Under the pieces are notes generated by a model. That model was given only the letters and a program-made list of their open reading frames with translations, ran no database searches and had not been told where the DNA came from. Source: Acanthosepion lycidas (taxonomy: Eukaryota > Mollusca > Cephalopoda > Sepiida > Sepiidae). From it: 64,000 bases of DNA. How positions within the stretch are numbered: the stretch's first letter is position 1; each line of letters opens with the position of its first letter. Position numbers and translations under genes: made by a program. The DNA lies in the NCBI GenBank assembly GCA_963932145.1, contig OZ010580.1, forward strand, positions 5,020,834 to 5,084,833, read 5' to 3'. Of this stretch, positions 36,701 to 50,800 are shown in pieces.

Positions 36701-39700
36701 AGCGAAATAAAGGTTTCAGTTCGACATTCCAACCACCCAAAGAAGACCAGAGCGTACAACAACCGAAACATTGTAATAAATATGGTGACAAAGATGAGGA
36801 CACTAGTCCAAATAATGTAAATAGCCTGTATTCAAAAATCCCAAACAATCTGAAAATTGAAGCACTTCTGGTTTCAAAAATTTCAGATAAAAGATTCTCA
36901 TCCTGTACTACTAATAATAATAATAAAAATTAACTCAGCAAACTTACAATTATAAGATGAGTATCACTTTTGGGAAAACTTACATGATGATAATGACATA
37001 ACAGTCAAGGTGTTTCATATCTTCTCATGTAAACGTCGAATACATGTGCCCAATCTCACTAATATGTGCATTATTGGACTGGTGCAAATTGTAAAGAGTG
37101 TGAGAAACAGTAATCTGACTTCAAACTTTATCAGAAAGAAACAGACTGTTTTCCAAAAGTTTCTTTCTTCAAATCTTGCTCTTTTATTTAAAGAATTATT
37201 TTGCCAAGAATTCTTTTGTATATTCTGGTCAATACATGCTAGGTTGTCCTTCAACCTGCTATCTAATGATTTCTGTCAGAATTTTTGAGATGAAGAATTA
37301 TTATTATTATTATATACTCTGCTTCATGTTTTTTTAGTTTGACATTAAAAAGAAAAAGCACTGCTAAGAGCTACAAAGGATAGGAAATTGTGGAGCACCA
37401 TGATTGCCTTAGCACATAGAAGAAAAATATGCACACACACACACACACACAAGGCTGATCTTTTTACCAGAAGCTGTTGTTTTCTTGTTCCATTTGATAG
37501 CCTGTTTAGTTTGACTCCTTTTTTTGACTTTCAATGTTTGAATAACCACTTATCTAAAACAGTAAGGGGGTTGTGGGTGGCATTTAGATGCTTGCCCATA
37601 AATAGAAATTGTTGACCTTCAGGTGTCCATTTGGGTAAACAGAAGCTGCTGACAGGTAGCTCGAGACTGCTCAATGTTTATAAAATAGGAGAAAGACTTT
37701 CACACACACACACGCGCACACGCACGCACGCGTGTGTGTGTAGATGGATGTTGTTTGTAGAAGCAATGATAAGCCAAGCTTTGGTATTAAGTTACTTGCA
37801 GCCAACAAAGAAAAACAATACTGCTTAAATTTGAAGTCAAAATTATTACATAAATTAAAGTGGTAATAAAATATGTAATGCCCTTTCTAAAGTATTATCA
37901 AAATTCGAGTTTGTATTTATTGGAATTTTAAGAGTAACACATACTATCTTTTTACATATATACATTTGATTTGAAAAACATGCATGCATTTTGTATTTTC
38001 AGTCTCTACAAGTGCATCATTACCAAATTAAAAATAATTTGTCACCAAAAAATTACCCATTGAATATTGCTGCCATATCTTGTCTGGTGCACTTGTTATG
38101 TATCTCTGGATTCTTAAAAAAATCCAAAGAGGAATCTGTAATGTTATCAGTCCTGACTTGGCATTTTGACTTCAGTCATTTTACCATCTGCTACTAGATT
38201 GGCAACTAGGTCTCATTGTTTTACTGTTGAAATAGCTAGATGTAACTGTAATTTCTATTTTAATTTTTTTTTTTTTTTTTACACTTCTCACCTTTAAATG
38301 CAATGTTGATCATCATGTTCTGTCTTCCAGAATCCTGTTCTTTTATGGTCCAATCGCATCACTAAAGTTTTCTTATTTTCTTTCTTTCTTTATCTCCATT
38401 CTTTCTTTCTTTATCTCCATTCTTTCTTTCTTTATCTCCATTCTTTCTTTCTTTATCTCCATTCTTTCTTTCTTTATCTCCATTCTTTCTTTCTTTATCT
38501 CCATTCTTTCTTTCTTTATCTCCATTCTTTCTTTCTTTATCTCCATTCTTTCTTTCTTTATCTCCATTCTTTCTTTCTTTGCAGGGATGGTTCAGCATCT
38601 GCCACTTACTATCTTAACAGATATAGTTCTGTGGATCCATTGAAGTCTTCCAGCAGAAGCAGTACTGAAGATTCCAGCCCTGATGATAATCAACCATCCT
38701 CACCAACTTCCCAGGTATATGAAGAAGAATGGAAGATTTTTGAAAGATATGACACGTGGGATGACTTTATGGTTAGAAATGCTCAGGTAAAATTTTTTTT
38801 GAAATATGAATTTTTATTCTTTTGAATTGTTTGTAAGAAAACTTTCTGCAGTTTAAAAAGAAAAACATATTCTTGTTTTAGAGGATAAATTGGAAATAAC
38901 AACTTCAATGGTAAAATTTCTAAATATATAAATATAATATATTATATAATAAATATATATAAATAGATAGAACAGAAGCTATGACCTTATACTTCAATAT
39001 ATTGGATTTCTGGAAATCAAGCTTAACCATTTTTATCAATAACTAGCAGCATGGCTTGGCATTACCTGAGCTTGATTCAAAAAAACGTACGACTCGTACA
39101 GCAATCGCTATCACTTGACTTAAAATATTTTTGCGCTTCCTTGCCTTTAAAGGAGTGCCCTTTGCTGTGCTGATGTTGCTACATGCCTTACTCCTTGCCT
39201 ATCTAAGACTGTGAATTTTTTCTAAGCTTTATACTAAACATTAAATCTGTTACGTAAAAAGAACTAAACAAAATGAACACAAAACGATCAGCTTTAAAAA
39301 AGGACCCGTAACTGGAAAAACCGAATGAAAAAAATGTTAACAACAAATACTTTTTCACACCCAACCCAGTTCTGCGCAATCAGAATCTACGTTGAGTTTA
39401 AGCAAGCGAATGAGCCAATTGGAGAAAAGTGCCATGCAGATTTAAATTTTTCCCACTTGTGACAAATGCAACTAATCGAATTTTTTTTTTTTTTTTCATG
39501 CTAGTTGACATTCGTGTCAGTCAGCTGTTGGCCAATAGAATCTTCCTGCCTATTCGTGGTAGCCAGCTATAGGCTCTCACTCTGGCCAGTAGAAAATGGC
39601 CGCAAACTACATGAAAACTGCTGTAGAAGCATGAAAAAATTGATTATTTTCACTATCGATGGGAGCTGGGAAATGCAAAGTCGGTCTTGGCCTTTACACT

Positions 39701-42162
39701 AACTTGGAGCATGTGCATGTAAATTTTGGTGCAAATCTGTTGAAAATTGCAGCCGTGCATTTGTTATACATACACACACACACACACACACATCCTGCCT
39801 TTTATAGATAGAGATTTTATCAAAGTCAAGAAGTGGCTATGGCAGCTATATCACTCACTAGAGGTTGATGTTCCTTAAATGGACACTATAGTGTAACACT
39901 GAGGCTGTGAGGTGTTTAAACATCAATTCTAAGCAGAAAAAGGGTTAAGCCCAAAAGGAAATATAAATTGAAAAATAGAAAGTGAGAATGGAAGACATTT
40001 TTCCTGGTAATGTGGAAGTGAAGAAAGTGATATCTGAGTTGCCTCACCCCTACGAATTGGAATGATGTGCCAGAAGTTGTTGTTTTTTTTTTTTTTTTTT
40101 TTTTTTTTTTCCATCTATCAAAAATCTCGCATTTGGGAAATGGCTTTATCTTTTTCTTGGGAAATTAGAAAAACATGTTATTAGTGAAAATAGAAGCAGA
40201 TTGGAATTATTTTCATTAGCAAAAAATTAAATGAAAACCATGAATGATCCTGCTGTGCAGGTTAAGATTATGAAAAATGATCTGTTATAACAGGCAGGTG
40301 ATCTGGTTTAGGTTTTCACTAAGATAGCGACCGACCCAAGGGCAAAAAACATCATGTCTTTTTTGTTGAGAATTTAGTTAAACAAATATATTTTCATTGA
40401 CAAAAACAAATTGTGAAATAATTTTTATCTATTGCTGAGAAGGTTAAAATGAAAAGGTGATCTGATTTATATTTTTGCTGACAGGAAAGGAGTCAGAGAA
40501 TTGAAATTAATGAGGAGAATAAACCATGCCCTTTCTCTTATGCACTTTAAAAATTAGATTTGTCACAAAGACCATTATGCCAGCCTTGAGAAGTGGGCAG
40601 AGTTAGAATACTGAGAGGGAAGGGGCAGAATTTAGGCTTGCCTGTGTTGAGTAGTGGTGTGAGATATGAAGTGAAGCAGGCTACAGTTAAGGGTAGAGCA
40701 ATCCTTGTGACTACTCCCAAGGAAGGTGGATAATTCTCCAAATTTGGAAAGTTGATTAAGAAAGCAGAAATAGGGAACAAAGAAAACCTTTATTGGAATT
40801 AATGAAAACTGGAGAATCACCGAATTCCTAGAACCCTTCAGCCACATGCCAGTTTTGTGTCAAAGTGCATATAAGCAGATGACCTTGGGGAGCTCAGAGA
40901 CTTTGGGCTGAGAACTCATGTTGAACCGAGCCCCTCCAGAAGTTTAGACAAGGCCTAGTGTCACTATAGAGATTGATGCAGAAAAGGTTAATCTTTGTTT
41001 TACCAAGAGTTATATAAACCAATTGAAGATTGACTCCATGAATCTCTCATTTTATTTTTCGTTGTGAAGATATTTTTTTCTTTAATATAGCACCCATCAT
41101 TGCTTGAACCAGTGCTGCAAGACTATGGGCTTTGAATTTTCACTGCTCTGAGATCAAGAACACAGTGTGGGCAGAGTTCTAAGACCCTGAGGATTGAACC
41201 ACAAAAACATAGTTACACTACTGGGTGTAGGTGGTGGCAAAAGATGTTATAAATAGTGCACGTCCATGGAAAGGTGGTTAAAAAACACTATTTTCTATTA
41301 GCTAAAAGTTTAAAAAGGTATAATATCTTGTTGAAAGATAAATATTTATCTTTATTTACAAATATAAATATTTGTAAAAGTTGATTTCACTGAAATTTAG
41401 CCTCTAAACTCACACACCTTTTTAATAATGTCCTTGAACAAATATTTTTATGATATAACAATTTAATCATGATGGTGCAGGTGGCGTAATGTTTAGCAGT
41501 GTGGAAAGCAGAATCTGCAAATTGAATTCGAATTCCCACCCATTTGCTTTTTCACAAATTCCCTTGTGAAAGACGTGATTCCATTTACTTACCTTCCCTG
41601 CTATGTGTTAAATAGTAGGCTATATAGCTTTCTAGCCTTGGATTGCTGCCAGTCTAGGAGAAGGGGCACACTAAATTTAAAATTTATGGAAAAGGCATCA
41701 GGAAAAAGAAACTCCACTATCTTTCCTAAGAATACGTGGTAATTCACAGACAATAAAGAAAACTGAAGAGCTATGATTCCTTACATCCTGAAAGGTCTTG
41801 GTATTTAAAGAGAAAAGAAATTGGATCACCTTTTTTTTTTTTTTTTTTTTTTTTTACTTTCTACATTATTGATAATTATTGATCATTTTGTAAGGGTATT
41901 AAAAAATATTTTACCATATTATCATGTCAGGATACCATTTTTGTTTGCGTTTGTGTGTGTTCAGCACAATCTTTGATTCATGTAAAAAAGCACTAGCAGG
42001 CATCAGTCTGCTCTTTCAAATTCTGTTAAAATTTATTGGTCTTCATGTTTTTTTAATTTCTTCTTTTCTTTTTTATTTCTTCTATCCATTATAAAGATAT
42101 ACTGAGTTTATTTAAAAAAAAAATTATATTCATTAGAGTTAAAGGGTAGAGAGATGATGTTG

Positions 42163-42201
<39 letters not shown>

Positions 42202-45200
42202 CTCCAACAGCGAACAGAAGAATGTATAAAAGTGCTGGACATTCTTTGCAAAATTAATGATGGCCTAGAATTGGACAATTTAGAATCATCACAAGTGGAT
42301 CTGAACGACTTTAAGGTAGCTACTGTTTTTTTTTTATGATAGTGTTTGTTTTGTTTTTTGAAAGATCTAAACCTTTGTTTCAGTTTATTTCTTTCTAAAT
42401 TAAATTTTATTGACAAAATTTTCTTCTCTTATCTTAATGTATAATGAATAATAATAATAATGCATATACTGTTTCAGATTTGTTAAAGTAAATGCTTCTG
42501 TTTTTTAATAATTTTGAAAGCTACCTTATTGACTGATGGAGAATAAAATAAAACAAGATGTAGACATGGTATAATTGTAGAGAATGTGGCAGAAATACCT
42601 GCTACATAATAAGGCATTAGTGGCAATGGTGTCTTCATTTAGCTAATGTCTTATTATTAAGTGGGAGGTATATATGGGAAGTATTTCTGCTGCACCTTAT
42701 ATAACCAAAGAATCAAACTGTAACAAGATATAAGCTATATATAATTGTATGACTAAAGAACAAAATAAAACTAACATATTGTATAACCAAGGAGAAGGGA
42801 AGCAACTGATGAATAAAAGTACATGACAAGGAAGGGAAAAAGTACAAAGCTAACAATGTTTTGAAAAGGAAGTGTCACTTGCATAAGATTGCATCTGTAG
42901 ACCAATAAATAGATAAACTTTTGCAAAAATGTCTCCTCTTCTTTATGTGATTAGGTATTAATTCATTAACTGGAGATGATGGGAATTTCTCACATTATAC
43001 TTCTTTGGCTCATGTGTGTATACATAAACTTCTGTCACAGTTAATAGCAGGATAGCAGTAAGAATTAATGAACACAACCGGTCATCTGGTTGAAACCTCT
43101 TGTAGTAAATGTTGATGGATTCTAGCATGATAAATTTCAGGACCTGCTCTCTGTTAATTGTCTGAGAGACCCCTTTTTGCCTTCCATCTGCATGGCTGAT
43201 GTTAACCTCCAGGAGAGTGAATCATTACACCTTCTTATACTAATGTTCTCAGTTGACATGGTGTGGAAGGACTATATTGAATCCATTGCTATATCAGCTG
43301 CTAAGAAAGTCAGATCACTGTGTCAGGCTAGACAATTTTTCTCTCTAAAATCTATCTTACATATCTATAAGTCTACCATTCATCCATGCTTAGAATATTG
43401 CTGCCACATTTGTTCTGGTGCTTCTACTATATATTTAGAGATCCTTGATAAAATCCAAAGAAAAATCTGCAATATTATTGGTCCTGTCCTGGAATATTGA
43501 CTTCAGTCACTTTCCCACCACCATAAAATTGCTTCCCTGTGTCTTTTCTATAAATACTTTCATGGTAAATGTTCAGATGACCTTTTCACTATGGTACCTA
43601 GATTTTATGGATTTAAGCATAGTACTAGACTGTCGACTGAGTTTTATCAATTTGCAGCTGAGTTGGCTAGATGTCACTGGAAGTTCTATGCTAACAGTTT
43701 CTTTTCAGCACTTCTCGCTTGTGGAATTCTCTTCAGGCTCCATGCTTTTCAGTCAACTTTGATGTTCAAAAATTTAAATGAGTTATATTCCATGCAAATA
43801 GGAATATATTTGAAAAACAAGGTGGATAAGTAAGTAATGGTTTATTGTAAACAACCAGTACAATAAGCATAATGGTAAAAGTTATGCACAAGGTCATCGC
43901 AAGTCAATCCAGTAGTGAGTGCTAATATTGGAAGGTCGGTAGTTCTAGCATAAGTCTGAGTCATACTCAATAGATCTCAGCTAGTATATTTAGCTACCCC
44001 ACCCCACAACGGTTGCATGTGGCACAAGGCTGGTTTAACATGGGTTCTCCGAGCCCGTAAGCTTGGCCCAAAATATTCCCTTTTGAACCCGTATAAATGG
44101 TTTCAGGGGCAGTCTACATCCCCAAACAAGACTCTGCCCTTCGGTGGAGCCACCTACGGGTTCCTCTCTGACCAAAGGCAGAGAGTTCAATTGTTTAGCT
44201 GGAACAGGTCACAGCTAGACTCTGTAGTCCGTAGACTTCCAGATACTTATAGGCAGTTACTACCTATAGTGTAATGGCTCATGGGGGTGACAGGTTATTC
44301 CATTACATTAAAAAGAAATGTCAATCATTATATACTGTCTTCCTGATTACTCTTCTATTGTTATCACCCTTTCATAATGTTTCTGTTTTCTAGTTCTTCT
44401 ACACCCAGTAACCCCTTACTGGCTTGGAGGTGAAGTCAGTTAAAGAAAAAATTATATCCCCTTCTGTGATTCTGTTGGACTAGTATATTGTCAAGAAGAT
44501 GAAATAGAAGAAAAGTGATCAAGTGGAAAGTATGATATGAATTCTAAACACTGGCTGAAGCTTTAACAAGGGTATCAAGAAATTTATCTCTCAAAATATA
44601 GAATTTGCATGTCTGAATGATATATAGAATAATAGAATTATTTCATCTTACGAGTTTAGACATTACAAGATGATCCCAAAATACATCAGCTGGAATGTCA
44701 TCATATCAACAGCAAAGGTGTTTGTTTGAAAATTACACGGAATAATCTCAGAATTTGAACCAATGGCTATTTAAAGAAAATAATGGAGTTAAGCTATTCT
44801 TGGATTATGATGATATATTAGGTTGGTGCAAAAATAATTTCGTTTTTTTACATAGTAACATATGTTAGAAAACGAAATTATTTTTGCACCAACCTAATAG
44901 TTTAATGGTTAGCAAGTTAGTCTTGTTTATCAATTCACTTTTTTAATCAGTTGGATTATTGTTGTGTGCCCAACTATTGTGGCCTTGTGCCAAACTAAGC
45001 TTTGTAAATAATATAAATATCCTTTTTTATATTTTGATTTTTGTAACTTACTATTTTATTAATGAGGAAAGTATAGAAACTACTCATTTTTTTTCTTTAT
45101 ATATTCTCAGGTGCCAAATAAACGTCTCCCACCCAGCTTGTTAATTTTTGGATCCCTCTGAATTTATTAAGACTTCACCACTTATTAATGTTATAACATT

Positions 45201-45803
45201 AGCAAGACTACATGAAAATATTATCAATTTTCTGTAAAAGTTTTATTTAATGACATTGATGGACATTTATTTATTTATTTTTTTATTTTTTTTTATTTTT
45301 TTATTTTTATTTTTTTTTTTGAGGTTTTTGTTACAGTTTCAAAAAAGATTTATCAATGTTTAACCTTCAAAAAATGGTGTGTCAAAAGGACAGTTTTTCC
45401 CTTGACACCACTATTATTTTAATTATCTCCACTTGAAAAAAAATATTTATTGTTTTAAAAAGCAATGATTAGAATTTTAATAAAACCTAAACATATGATG
45501 AAAATGTTTTCTTTGTTCTTTAGAATTTACATTAAAAATATTAAGCACTAATTATTTATTAGATTGTTTATTGAAATGGTTAGCAAAATATCAGCTAATT
45601 GCCAATCAATTGAAACTTTATAAAATGGTAAATAAGGATTTCCTTACAGTTGGTTCACATATTTTTATAATTTAGTTAATGTTTATAAATTTATGAATAA
45701 AAAATTGTTTTCATATTTATTTCTTTATAAATTGTTAAATGATAAATATTGCATTGCATTAGTTTTAATACAATTGTATTAGTTTTTAGAATGTTGGAAA
45801 TAT

Positions 45804-45837
<34 letters not shown>

Positions 45838-46847
45838 GTAATTTGAATTTTTTTGGTTTGCAGAACCGGATGAATATGTTGTGGGTCTGTGTTGCTGGGC
45901 ATTCTTTTGGGGGTGCTACAGCTGTAGCTACGTTGGCCAAAGATAAAAGATTTAAGTAAGCTTTAAATCATATTTTTTTTTCTTTCTTTTTTCTATTACA
46001 ATCTATTTATTTTTTTCAAAATTTCTGTAAGTATACATACATAAACACATGATAAGAGACAAATAGGAAATGTTTATAGATCTAACATGTTTTGCTTTTA
46101 TTAAAGCTTCATTCTCTTTTTCTACTCTATATTTCATTCTCTGATGAAGCTTTAATAAAAGCAAAACATGTTAAATTTATAAACGTTTCCTATTTGTTGC
46201 TTATTCTATCATTTTGTTGGATTCAAGTCCATATTTGATCACAGGAAACTGGTATTAAAAAGTGTTCAATACACATGTGAAAAAAGTAAAAGTAAAAACA
46301 TGTACAACTTTTAACTTTAAAAGTCAAGAGATCAGTTGAATCTGCTACCTTGGATTCAACCTTACGGTATTCTCAAGCAATTTTTATCAAATGACCTCTT
46401 AAAGCTTTATTATTATTATTATTATTTTTTTTTTTTTTTTTTTTTTTAAACTAATTTTAAAAAAGACAAAGCCTTATAACAACCACAACAATATTTGCAA
46501 CCTCTGCCAACAAGAAAAATTATTAGGTTGGTGCAAAAATAATGACGTAATAACGTCGTTTTTTTTTGACGTTTTTTTAACGTCAAAAAACGACATTATT
46601 ACGTCATTATTTTTGCACCAACCTAATAGCAATTATGACATTTCTGGATCCAAAAAACCTTTTGAAATCACTTGAGGATACTGTAAGGTTCAAACCAAGA
46701 TACCGGATTCAACTGATCTCCTGGTTTTTAAAGTTAAGTTCTGCATGTTATTTTTACTTTTATTTTATTTTATTTTTTTATATGTGTATTGAGAACTTTT
46801 TAATACCACTGTTTCAACTCTGACCATTAACCTTTTATGTATTTTAT

Positions 46848-46897
<50 letters not shown>

Positions 46898-47013
46898 AAT
46901 AAATGTACATTTTGTTCCCCACTGTTTGACACAAATGCAATTGTACATTATTATTAGTATAAATTTTAGTTCTGTTATTTTTGCATCAAGCACTGTTTTA
47001 TTACTGCCAGCAT

Positions 47014-47061
<48 letters not shown>

Positions 47062-47269
47062 TACTCACATGCTATTGTAGTTTTACCCTCTGGACTATCA
47101 AGCTGGTTTAGTTATCAACAAGCTAGCCTGATTATCCAAAGAGTGAAACTATAGTAGCAGGTGAGTCATATCTTTTTTTTTTTTTTTTTCCAAAATGTTC
47201 TAAATATTGATCTATAGTTTTTTTATTGAACACATTTTAGATTTGGAAAGCATGTATTTTGCCCTGTGA

Positions 47270-47303
<34 letters not shown>

Positions 47304-47654
47304 ATAATAATATAAAAGTGAACATAGAAGTCAACACTTAGAGGCAACAGTCTGTTTCATGGTAGATGCAATCGTCAGGCCACTAGTGCTGTTATTTTTC
47401 TCGGCTATTTATATATACGGGTCAGACCAAAACCAAAACAAAATTATTAAATAAGTGATATAAACAAATTTTTACTACGTTATTAAAAACACCAACTAAT
47501 AAAAAAAAAAATAAAATAAATAAATAAAAAATAAAAAAATATATAAGATAAGAAATAAAAATAGGCAAAATAATTTAACCCAAATAAATAAACAAATAAA
47601 TGACTTCCGGTAAAATAACCGCCAAAATAGACTACCCACAATGCACCACTGACC

Positions 47655-47713
<59 letters not shown>

Positions 47714-47862
47714 TCGAGAAAAATAACCGCACTCGTGGCATGAAACAGACTGTCGCCTCCAAGTGTTGACTTCTATGTTCACTTTTATATTTAAACAGCT
47801 CTATCACTGATATTGAGCAATTTATCCCATAAATATAGCACATCTTAAGACTATATTTCTTA

Positions 47863-47899
<37 letters not shown>

Positions 47900-50800
47900 G
47901 CAGCATATCTTCATTCAGACATCTTTCATTGAATAATAGAGACATATTATGTCTATTTATTTTTTATAATAATCCTTTTTAGTTCTCTAATCAGTTTCTT
48001 GATGTTAAGATGAAATTTATAAGGAAGGCACTGTAGTTTTTTCCTACCCAATTACTTTCAATCTCCTCAGAGATCATTCCAAGGAGTGAATTACAAAGAC
48101 AAACTTATTGTAACTGTGATCATTGTGATGGTGATTTATTTATTTATTTATTTGTGGTCTGTTATAATTATTATAACATAAAACTAATTATAGCTATGAA
48201 AAGGCATTTAACTCAGTAGGACACACAGTACAAAAACAGTGTTTGACTGAAAATAGTATAAATGTTGAGACTGGCAAATTTGCAAGCTGAGTTTTATATA
48301 TACAAGTCTGCAATGCATTTTAATTAGTTTTGCAGAGGCCACGAATCAGTAGTGCAATAATTTGAGTAGATATAAGTAAAGACTGGAAAAAGTGTGAAGC
48401 AAGGGGATACGGTTTCATTCTAAACTACATACAAATTCCTTGAAAGCGTCTTCTGAATAAATGAAGTTGGGTGGGATGTGAATAGTTGTAAATGGAAAAT
48501 GTTTTTTAAAATCATTTTTGATTATTTCTAAATTTTCTGTTTTTCTCATTTATGTTCATTTCACAGAAATTTAACAAAAATCTACTTTTGTAAATTGCTT
48601 TTTCTTGTTTCTAACAGCTGTGATTCATTCATTCTAGGGTTGGTGTTGTGCTGGATGGCTGGATGCTACCTCTTGATGACAATGTCTACCCCTGTGTCAC
48701 CCAGCCAGTCCTCATGGTGAACACAGAGACATTCCAGTGGAAGAAAAACATTTTAAGTATGAAGAAGTTGGAGTCGAAAGATGTTGAAAGAGTGATCATC
48801 ACCATTCGGTATGTATTTGACTCTAAACATACTCATATTATTTAACCTTTTGCTTATAAGCATCATTTTGTTTATTAATCAAATGCTAATGGTACAGATC
48901 GGCAAAGTAAGTTTGTTGTGATCTGTTTACCTAGGTTTTTGGTGCTATCTGATCATCAGGATTCCAAACATTTAATAACAACAACGCATCTTTTAAATGA
49001 AACACAAAAAAGGTTATTTTCTGAAGGAAAAGTAGAAGTGGAATATCAATTGATATAACATTTATTATTCTTTTCAGAAATATGCACTAGCAATAAAACA
49101 TTTAATTTTCCTTGCAGTGAAGTTTGCTTTATAAAGTAATTAAGTGTTTGTAGTGCATTGTGAAATGCATGGACAGACTTCCTTTATGACACTCCGCCTA
49201 ATTGTGTTTGTGAGTTTGTAGACAAAGGCTTAATTGATGACAGCTGATTATTTCCTTCTAGTGTGTGCATGGGCAAGGCCTTAGTTGGTAGTTGCTGGCT
49301 GTCATCTCTTCTATTGTGTGGATGTGTGTGCATATCAAACTGGCCTCCCAAATTGTTTTGAGCCCTGAGAAACATTACACTTCTATTTTATATCTATAAG
49401 GGGATTCAAAATCTAATTTAAAATTAACAATAATTTGAATACAAGGTTTTCATTATTTAGAAAATAATTTCGCAGTAGTACATGAGAATCTTTTTCTCAA
49501 ATTTGTGGGAGTGGTGAAGAGTTATTATTGTTATTTTCTAAATGGTCCAAAAATAACATGTGGTAGGTTAAAAACTACATCCACAAGTATTTTGCTAGTA
49601 CTTGTTGTTTATCAAACAAACCTTCTGATGGGATTTTATTGAGTGAAAAATATATATAGAATTCTATATATAGAATTTAATTCCTATAAGTTGTACCAAA
49701 AGTTCAATTAATTTTTTTTTTAATCATTTCACCCCAAGCAAAGCAACAAAGCCACTAAGACGTAAAGGATAACTGAGTGTGAGAGAATATGAGAAAAAGG
49801 AAACATTAAGGAGAGAGAACAATAAAAGAAGAGGAATTAAAAAGAAGATAACAATTGACATTGCATTTAAATTTTTGAAGATCAAAGTTGGCAGGAATGC
49901 AAGATTCTGGAAGAGTTCCATTAGTGAGATATGCAAAGTAAGAAAATGTTAGAACAGAAATTCTGTTTACATCTATACATTTCAACTGTAAAATGATGAA
50001 ACAATCTAATAGTTGCTTAAATTCATAAAGTCTCGGTACCAAAGAGGGAAGCTTATTGGAACAATTACCACAAAAATATTTATAGAAAAGGTGGCATGGC
50101 AGTGGGAAAGTGACTGAAGCTGAGATACTAGGTCAAGATCAATAATATTGAGTCTGGATATTGGAGATAAGGTATTCTAATTTAATTTTAATTAATTGCC
50201 ACTAATCCTCAGACATCTCAATGCACTTTACCTCACATACAGTTTTGTCTTTCTTTCATTCTAACCTGAGGAAGTCAAAGGAAGCAGATGCTCTTGTGAA
50301 AACAAGTCATCAATAAATTTTCCACTTTGTCTCATCAACTTCACTTATGTTTCAAATACTATTATACATCCTACGAACACTCAAGAAAAACTCAAGAAAA
50401 TTTTGCTATAAATATCAAGTTGGCAATTTATTTACAAATTTCTTTCCATTCAATACCAAAAATGAAAGTACAATGTTAAATCTTGGAAGTTTTTCATTAA
50501 AGGAATTCAATTTAAAATTTAATTTTATTTGTTAAAAAAGTTAAGAACTGCCAGTATTGATACATGTGTATTTAAATAAAAAAAGAAAAAGAAATTAGGT
50601 TAGGCTATTAGGTGTATATATGTGTGGAGTAAATACTGAAATAACAAAATGGTTGAATGCCAAATGAAAAAAAAGGTTTTTGAGTCAGAGGATCCACATA
50701 TTCTTCCGATTAATAATCCTTTGAAAATAAATATTTAATATTTTTCAACCAATGGGTCATGTTCCAGAACAACATTATAAAACATGATTTGTGATCCCTT

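Noticed and set aside
38362-38598. Minus-strand open frames with KERKNGD or MEIKKER repeats
   Set aside because: Produced by the 21-bp minisatellite (a multiple of three), antisense to the exon C acceptor.
43177-43500. Host gene on the plus strand in intron 4
   Set aside because: The sequence matches the LINE-A C-terminal half seen in several other places in the window.
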